Assembly (NCBI GenBank): GCA_030145055.1
Contig: JAQYWK010000005.1
Span: forward strand, 1-64,000
Direction of reading: 5' to 3'
Length of the DNA stretch: 64,000 bases
From: Desulfovibrio sp.
Lineage (GTDB): Bacteria; Desulfobacterota; Desulfovibrionia; Desulfovibrionales; Desulfovibrionaceae
In this document: in pieces, positions 59,167 through 64,000 of the stretch
Numbering within the stretch: the first letter of the stretch is position 1
How the letters are laid out: the number at the start of each line of letters is the position of its first letter
The notes under the pieces: model-generated
What the model was told of the DNA's origin: nothing
The model's input: the letters and a program-made list of their open reading frames with translations, nothing else
Database searches by the model: none
Program-made: the position numbers and the translations under genes

Positions 59167-59340
59167 ATGCAGGAAGTAATAGTGTTTGTCATTATAGGTG
59201 GTGCGGCCTTGTACTTAGGGGTGAAATGGCTTCGGAAAGGGTTAGGTAGTTGCGGCTGCGGTTGTGACTGTGGTGACGCTAATAAGCCGTCTAAGGGCGA
59301 CGAAGGTTCTTCAATAGGAGACCTTCGACGAAAGAAGTAA
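59167..59340 (+). CDS. FeoB-associated-type Cys-rich small membrane protein
   Basis: A 57-residue protein with one membrane helix (VIVFVIIGGAALYLGVKWL) followed by a cysteine cluster (SCGCGCDCGD) and a basic, polar tail. This plan matches the FeoB-associated Cys-rich membrane protein family. No feoB is nearby. GAGG lies 7 bases before the ATG at 59167; an in-frame ATG at 59140 is possible. A role in iron or redox handling is inferred from the family only. Confidence 0.7.
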   Translation: MQEVIVFVIIGGAALYLGVKWLRKGLGSCGCGCDCGDANKPSKGDEGSSIGDLRRKK

Positions 59341-59922
59341 GGTGGGTAAGATTTGTAACTCTTTTCACTTTTAAAAGATCATTTCATACCAAGAAGGTCT
59401 TTTTTATGATAAAAAAGAATGGATGGTAGGGATTTTTTTGCTTTTGGGGATAATTCTTTGTTGTTGCAGAATGAGGTTTCTGTGCGCGAAATCACTCTTT
59501 TGCAACGAAAAAAGGTTTTAAAATTACTAAAAACGTAATTAGTGTTGTTGCTGTCAAACAAAATTGTCACACTGCAACTTTTGTTGCACAACTTTTTTCT
59601 TTGTAGAATTCAATTCCTGTGCTTATTTAGCTCCTCGGTTAAAGCATGCTTCACACATGTTTTTTTGCTTATCTCCAATATATATTCCTACCTTTTTGAA
59701 ATGATTTTTTTTGAGGGTGCTGTTTCTTGCTGAAATTGTGACGGAATTGTGCTATTTGGTGTTCACTTTCAGCTTGTTATGCGGTTGTTTTTTATTCAGG
59801 CATAGCGAGTGTAGTGTTGTAAATAATTGGTTTCCTTTAGAAAAATATGTTTAACAAGAATGTTTAAACGCAGGCTGTCATGTCTGCGGTGATTCACTCA
59901 TTCACATACCAATGGAGGGGAA
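59341..59922 (+). promoter_or_regulatory. long AT-rich control region with TTGCAAC-type inverted repeats
   Basis: No gene is seen in 582 bases. TGCAAC-TTTT-GTTGCA (59573-59588) is a perfect repeat. GTTGCA (59463-59468) and TGCAAC (59501-59506) form a second, wider pair. These four half-sites lie 330-460 bases before the decarboxylase operon. A weak hairpin at about 59375-59406 (ending TCTTTTTT) may terminate the preceding gene. The remainder is T-rich. Confidence 0.45.
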
Positions 59923-61746
59923 GTGGCCAAGAAGAAAGTTAAGTTTATGTGTACTGCCTTCCGTGACGGCTTTCAGTCCGTATACGGGGCCAGAGTTAAG
60001 ACCGATGATTTTCTCCCTGCTGTAGAAGCAGCTAGAGATGCAGGAATCAATTGGTTTGAAGCTGGCGGAGGTGCACGTTTCCAAGCCCTCTATTTTTATT
60101 CCAATGAAGATGCTTTTGATATGATGGATAGATTTAGAGCTACAGCTGGCCCTGATGCAGATCTTCAAACTCTGTCTCGCGGTGTTAACGTTGTTGGTCT
60201 CGAATCTCAGTCCAGTGATGTCATTAAGGCTCATGCGGATCTTTTTGCCAAACACGGTATCACCACAATCCGAAACTTTGACGCACTAAATGACGTTAAT
60301 AACCTGATCTATAGTGGGCAGTGTATTGCTGATGCCGGCCTTAAGCATCAGGTTGTTGTTTCCATGATGGAACTTCCTCCTGGATGTTCCGGTGCTCATG
60401 ATGCTGCTTTCTACGAAAAAACACTGCGCCAGATTCTGGATGCGGGTATTCCTTATGATTCCGTCTGTTTTAAAGACGCATCAGGAACTTCCACTCCTTC
60501 CAAAGTCTACGAGACCATCAAGCTTGCACGCAAGATGCTCCCCGCAGATACAATGATTCATTTTCACACTCATGAGACAGCCGGAATTGGCGGTCTCTGC
60601 TATATGTCAGCCATTGAGGCCGGAGCAGATGCCATCGACTTGTCCATGGCTCCAGCTTCAGGCGGAACCTGTCAGACTGATATCGTCACTATGTGGCATA
60701 TCCTGCGCGGCACGGATTATACCCTTGATGTTGATATAGATAAAATTATCACAGCCGAAGATGTCTTCCGCGATTGCATGAAGGATTACTTCCTGCCGCC
60801 AGAAGCAACTATGGTTGATCCTATGATTCCTTTCAGCCCAATGCCCGGTGGCGCGCTGACAGCTAACACTCAGATGCTCAGAGACAACGGTCTTATGGAT
60901 CGTTATCCTGAGATTATTCGCGCAATGAGTGAAGTTGTTCGCAGAGGTGGTTTCGGTACTTCCGTTACTCCTGTTTCCCAGTTCTACTTCCAGCAGGCGT
61001 TTAATAACGTCATGTTCGGACCTTGGGAGAAATTTGCTGACGGTTACGGTAAAATGCTTCTCGGTTACTTCGGTAAAACCCCTGTTGAGCCTGATGCTGA
61101 GCTTATTAAGCTTGCTTCTGAGCAGATGGGACTTGAGGTTACTAAGAAAAGCCCTATCGAACTCAATGATGCTGATCCTACAAAAGGTCTCGGACCTGCA
61201 CGCAAGCGCCTCGAAGAGGAAGGTTTGCCTATAAATGATGAGAACGTATTCATCGTTGCTACATGCAAAGATAAAGGTATCACTTACCTTAAAGGCGATG
61301 CCAAAGTGGGCATTCGCTATAAGAAAGATGTTGAAGCAGAGCAAATTGCTAATCTCGGTGGCGGTAACGCTGGCACTGGTTCCGGAACAGTAAATGTTTC
61401 CGTAAACGGACAGTCTTATTCTGTTGCTGTAGACGGCGCGATTGCTACTCTTAATGGCAAGTCCTTCAATATTGGAGCTGGAGACGGGGCACCTGTTGCT
61501 GCCGGTGTTGCCGCACCAGTAGGTGGGGCAACTGAGCCTATCGCAGCTCCAATGCCTGGTCTTATTATTCGTCTTGCTGTCCAGCCCGGAGCGGCTGTTC
61601 AGGAAGGTCAGACTTTATTGATTATGGAAGCTATGAAGATGGAAATGGAAGTTAAAGCACATGTTGCTGGAACTGTGGCTTCTATCGAAGTTGCTGCTAG
61701 TGATCAGGTCAAGCAGGGCCAGCCTTTAGTTCTTCTATCTGTCTAG
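59923..61746 (+). CDS. oxaloacetate decarboxylase alpha / pyruvate carboxylase subunit B-like biotin protein
   Basis: A 607-residue carboxyltransferase. The N-terminal TIM barrel has TAFRDGFQSVYGAR (the RDxxQS region) and HFHTHETAGIGGLCY near 205, with metal-binding His. A conserved PYC_OADA domain follows (about 310-470). The C-terminal biotinyl domain has EAMKMEME near 567, with a Gly/Ala linker before it. With the two membrane subunits that follow, it would decarboxylate oxaloacetate and pump Na+, or act in reverse. GGAGGGG precedes the GTG start. Methylmalonyl-CoA decarboxylase-type use is less likely. Confidence 0.9.
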   Translation: MAKKKVKFMCTAFRDGFQSVYGARVKTDDFLPAVEAARDAGINWFEAGGGARFQALYFYSNEDAFDMMDRFRATAGPDADLQTLSRGVNVVGLESQSSDVIKAHADLFAKHGITTIRNFDALNDVNNLIYSGQCIADAGLKHQVVVSMMELPPGCSGAHDAAFYEKTLRQILDAGIPYDSVCFKDASGTSTPSKVYETIKLARKMLPADTMIHFHTHETAGIGGLCYMSAIEAGADAIDLSMAPASGGTCQTDIVTMWHILRGTDYTLDVDIDKIITAEDVFRDCMKDYFLPPEATMVDPMIPFSPMPGGALTANTQMLRDNGLMDRYPEIIRAMSEVVRRGGFGTSVTPVSQFYFQQAFNNVMFGPWEKFADGYGKMLLGYFGKTPVEPDAELIKLASEQMGLEVTKKSPIELNDADPTKGLGPARKRLEEEGLPINDENVFIVATCKDKGITYLKGDAKVGIRYKKDVEAEQIANLGGGNAGTGSGTVNVSVNGQSYSVAVDGAIATLNGKSFNIGAGDGAPVAAGVAAPVGGATEPIAAPMPGLIIRLAVQPGAAVQEGQTLLIMEAMKMEMEVKAHVAGTVASIEVAASDQVKQGQPLVLLSV

Positions 61747-61778
61747 CTGGGCATTATTAAAAGCAAAAGGAGTTTCCA

Positions 61779-62042
61779 ATGCAGGAAATGGTGTTCAGTT
61801 GGCAACATGTAACGAATGGAGATGGGGTTGCCCTTTCTCTGACGGGCATGGGCATCGTATTTGTGGCTTTGCTGCTGGTAAGTCTTTACATAGCTATGCT
61901 TCCAAAGCTGGCTGCTTTCTGTAATAAGATTATTCCTCCTTCCGCGCACCATAGCGGTGTAGAGGCTCCTGCTCCGGCAGGGCCTAATGAAGCAGAGATA
62001 GTCGCAGCTGCAGTTGCATATCTGCACAAAAATAAGAGCTAG
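61779..62042 (+). CDS. oxaloacetate decarboxylase gamma-like small membrane subunit
   Basis: An 87-residue protein with one N-terminal membrane helix (LTGMGIVFVALLLVSLYIAML), a Pro/Ala-rich link and a helical tail (EAEIVAAAVAYLHKNKS), the plan of OadG subunits that hold the complex together. AAAGGAG lies 9 bases before the ATG. It lies between the alpha and beta genes, as in known Na+ pumps. Confidence 0.85.
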   Translation: MQEMVFSWQHVTNGDGVALSLTGMGIVFVALLLVSLYIAMLPKLAAFCNKIIPPSAHHSGVEAPAPAGPNEAEIVAAAVAYLHKNKS

Positions 62043-62052
62043 ACGGAACGTT

Positions 62053-63180
62053 ATGGATATACTTCTTCATTTCTTAAGTACCACAGGGTTCGCTGAAATG
62101 ACGATTGGCAATTTCTTAATGATTGTCATCGGAATATTTTTCATCGCCCTTGCTATCATAAAGGACTACGAACCGCTTCTGCTCTTGCCTATCGGATTTG
62201 GAGCAATTGTAGGTAATATTCCGTCTATCGCGGGTATGCCTCTTAGCGTCTATGACGAAGGAAGCGTTCTTTCATACATCTACTTCGGAGTCAGCAAAGG
62301 GCTATTCCCGCCGCTGATCTTCCTCGGAATAGGAGCCATGACCGACTTTTCGTGCATGCTCTCGAATCCTAAACTTGTACTGCTTGGTGCAGCAGCTCAG
62401 ATGGGTATTTTTATTACTCTCGTCGGAGCTATGTATCTTGGTTTCAGCCCTGCTGAAGCTGGCGCGATTGGTATTATCGGTGGGGCGGATGGTCCTACTG
62501 CTATCTTCCTGGCGTCGAAGCTTGCCCCGCATCTGCTGGGAGCCATCGCTATTGCGGCTTATTCGTATATGGCGCTAGTTCCCGTAATTCAGCCTCCGAT
62601 TATGAAATTGTTTACTTCTAAAGAAGAGCGCCTCATTCGCATGAAAGCTCCAAGAGAAGTATCAGCTCGTGAGAAAGTTCTCTTTCCTGTCGGGGCATTC
62701 ATAATTACAGGTCTTATCGCTCCAGGGTCTCTTGCTCTGGTCGGTATGCTCTTCCTAGGTAACTTGCTCAAGGAGTCCGGTGTTACTGAGCGTTTGGCAG
62801 AAACAGCGCGTACATCACTCATTGATTCAGTTACTATCCTTCTTGGATTCTCGGTTGGAGCTTCGACTCAGGCTCAGACCTTTCTGACTCCTGATAGTCT
62901 GCTCATTTTTGGACTAGGGGCGGCTTCCTTTTGTGTGGCTACGGCAAGTGGTCTTCTTTTTGCGAAGTTTATGAATCTTTTCCTTAAGGAGAAGATTAAC
63001 CCTCTGGTTGGAGCTGCCGGTGTATCCGCTGTTCCTGACTCCGCGCGAGTTGTCCAGATGGTAGCACGCCAAGAAGATCCTCATAACTTCCTGCTCATGC
63101 ATGCCATGGCTCCTAACGTAGCGGGAGTTCTTGGCTCCGCGGTTGCGGCTGGTGTTCTCTGGTCTGTACTTGGACTGTAG
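62053..63180 (+). CDS. oadB: Na+-translocating decarboxylase beta subunit
   Basis: A 375-residue polytopic protein that couples decarboxylation of carboxybiotin to Na+ export. The family stretch GAIGIIGGADGPTAIFLASKLAPHLLGAIAIAAYSYMALVP near 137-177 includes the Asp of the DGPT motif, and INPLVGAAGVSAVPDSARVVQ near 315 is the second conserved part. The frame opens at 62014 inside the preceding gene; the family start MDILLHFLSTTGFA is at 62053. Confidence 0.93.
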   Translation: MDILLHFLSTTGFAEMTIGNFLMIVIGIFFIALAIIKDYEPLLLLPIGFGAIVGNIPSIAGMPLSVYDEGSVLSYIYFGVSKGLFPPLIFLGIGAMTDFSCMLSNPKLVLLGAAAQMGIFITLVGAMYLGFSPAEAGAIGIIGGADGPTAIFLASKLAPHLLGAIAIAAYSYMALVPVIQPPIMKLFTSKEERLIRMKAPREVSAREKVLFPVGAFIITGLIAPGSLALVGMLFLGNLLKESGVTERLAETARTSLIDSVTILLGFSVGASTQAQTFLTPDSLLIFGLGAASFCVATASGLLFAKFMNLFLKEKINPLVGAAGVSAVPDSARVVQMVARQEDPHNFLLMHAMAPNVAGVLGSAVAAGVLWSVLGL

Positions 63181-63190
63181 AGTTGTGAAC

Positions 63191-63301
63191 ATGGTAATTA
63201 CAAACCGAGCGAGAACTAAAAAGCTTAAGCGCAGTATTGCGCCTAAAACGCTCGGTCTGGAGACAACCATGCAGAAGAAAAAGGCCAAGTTAAACGGTTA
63301 A
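63191..63301 (+). CDS. possible 36-residue basic protein
   Basis: An ATG 10 bases after the oadB stop opens 36 codons ending with TAA before a terminator. The product is very basic (NRARTKKLKRS...MQKKKAKLNG). The ribosome site is poor. It may be a real tail gene of the operon or chance. Confidence 0.3.
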   Translation: MVITNRARTKKLKRSIAPKTLGLETTMQKKKAKLNG

Positions 63302-63303
63302 TG

Positions 63304-63342
63304 AAAAAAGGCGCATTCTCAAAATGAGAGTGCGCCTTTTTA
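63304..63342 (+). terminator. rho-independent terminator of the decarboxylase operon
   Basis: GGCGCA / TGCGCC arms with an inner TCTCA / TGAGA stem, flanked by A6 and T5. Confidence 0.92.
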
Positions 63343-63532
63343 TTTAAGCATATTTCGGTTAGATGTTTTGATTATGTAGTTTGGTGATCACTCTTTAAAC
63401 CATGTTGGTTTATACAGAATCCTTGCAAACATTTGGATCAGGGTTCTGGTTAGGGTGGATTTTTTCTAGGAATAGGGTTAGGGCGATTCTTAACAGTCAG
63501 TCAGACTTATATTTTCTTTGGAGGAGTAACCA

Positions 63533-64000
63533 GTGGCTAGTCAATCTACCTATGATTTTTACAAAGACGATCTTTCTAAAATACCACCTTTAAGGGCTAT
63601 TGCGGAAACACTCGTTAATGATAAAAGAGTAAGAAAAGTTAATGCTGCAGAGGCATACGAACTTGCTAAAAAACAGTGGGATGTCATGGAGACGGATCAG
63701 CTGATCTATCCTAAGGCAGCAAAACGTTTGGGCCTTCCTGAAGGCGCAACTGTTTTAAATCATTGTCACGGTAAGATCGTTGGACGCACAGGTTTGGCTC
63801 GCAGGTTTTATAATAAACTTGAGGGACCAACTCAGCGCAAAGTACTCGGGGATCTCAGAGAAGCCATTTCCGACATGCAGGAACGCCCTCTGATTAAGGC
63901 CGAAGCAATTATCGGCCTTGATAAGGATCTTATGATCAGAGCTACCATCGTTGGTGGTGAAGATGACGCTGCGAATATTTTTAACTGGCTTGTCAACTTC
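63533..64000 (+). CDS. unrecognised protein (5' part only)
   Basis: A GTG with GGAGGAG 7 bases upstream opens 156 codons that run off the window end. The sequence starts MASQSTYDFYKDDLSKIPPL and contains YPKAAKRLGLPEGATVLNHCHGKIVGRTG near 60-88 and AIIGLDKDLMIRATIVGGEDDAANIFNW near 125-152. I do not recognise a family from this part. It is soluble with no signal peptide. It follows the oxaloacetate decarboxylase operon, so a C3/C4 metabolic enzyme is one possibility, but this is only a guess from position. Confidence 0.75.
   Translation, partial: MASQSTYDFYKDDLSKIPPLRAIAETLVNDKRVRKVNAAEAYELAKKQWDVMETDQLIYPKAAKRLGLPEGATVLNHCHGKIVGRTGLARRFYNKLEGPTQRKVLGDLREAISDMQERPLIKAEAIIGLDKDLMIRATIVGGEDDAANIFNWLVNF

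Overview
The window reads as a chromosomal segment of a marine sulfate-reducing deltaproteobacterium of the Desulfovibrio/Maridesulfovibrio kind. The evidence is gene content: a tetraheme cytochrome c3, a one-chain pyruvate:ferredoxin oxidoreductase (PFOR), a phosphate acetyltransferase with BioD-like and DRTGG domains, an AhbB-type siroheme decarboxylase (alternative heme route), futalosine-pathway menaquinone synthesis (mqnB), and a membrane-bound multiheme nitrogen-oxide reductase pair. Base composition is moderate and most genes have a clear GGAGG-type ribosome site. I found no tRNA, rRNA, CRISPR array, insertion sequence or prophage.

Layout. 1-8.8 kb is central carbon metabolism: end of fumarase alpha, fumarase beta, a DASS dicarboxylate transporter, Pta and PFOR. 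8.8-12.5 kb is an accessory stretch: a coiled-coil protein behind a candidate sigma-54 promoter, a decayed CPA1 antiporter, a coupled CysH-like/uracil-DNA glycosylase pair and a repeat-like hairpin. 12.5-21 kb is housekeeping: ispG-proS, then xseA-M23 peptidase-xseB-ispA-dxs, joining isoprenoid synthesis to DNA repair. 21-28.6 kb is mostly on the minus strand: an unknown protein, an acyl-CoA ligase, two lipoproteins, gpsA and a GAF-AAA+ sigma-54 activator, with a CheV on the plus strand. 28.8-33.1 kb is one very large secreted chitinase-type gene, divergent from that activator.

33-41.3 kb holds an octaheme hydroxylamine-oxidoreductase-like cytochrome with its NapC/NrfH-type quinol partner, divergent from ahbB, then rsgA, hemL, cbiG, cbiH and cytochrome c3: tetrapyrrole supply beside heme proteins. 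41.3-48 kb has an extremely acidic scaffold-like protein, a small conserved protein with ubiE/menG, a nucleotide-sugar dehydrogenase, mqnB and a long-chain polyprenyl synthase (menaquinone head, tail and methylation). 48-58.6 kb has an HDOD-GGDEF protein, PurSL, groEL/groES, an HU protein, a MATE exporter and CbiM. 58.8-64 kb has two tiny membrane proteins, a Na+-translocating oxaloacetate decarboxylase-like operon and the start of an unrecognised gene.

The least ordinary parts are: (i) the 1417-residue chitinase-like protein, whose 52 lysines are all encoded by AAG, with a secretin-type N-domain-like module and an unassigned C-terminal domain, behind a GG-N10-GC sigma-54 promoter next to a divergent sigma-54 activator; (ii) the acidic protein with PopZ-like features; (iii) the CysH-like/UDG pair; (iv) several structured leader RNAs with mutually exclusive or nested hairpins.
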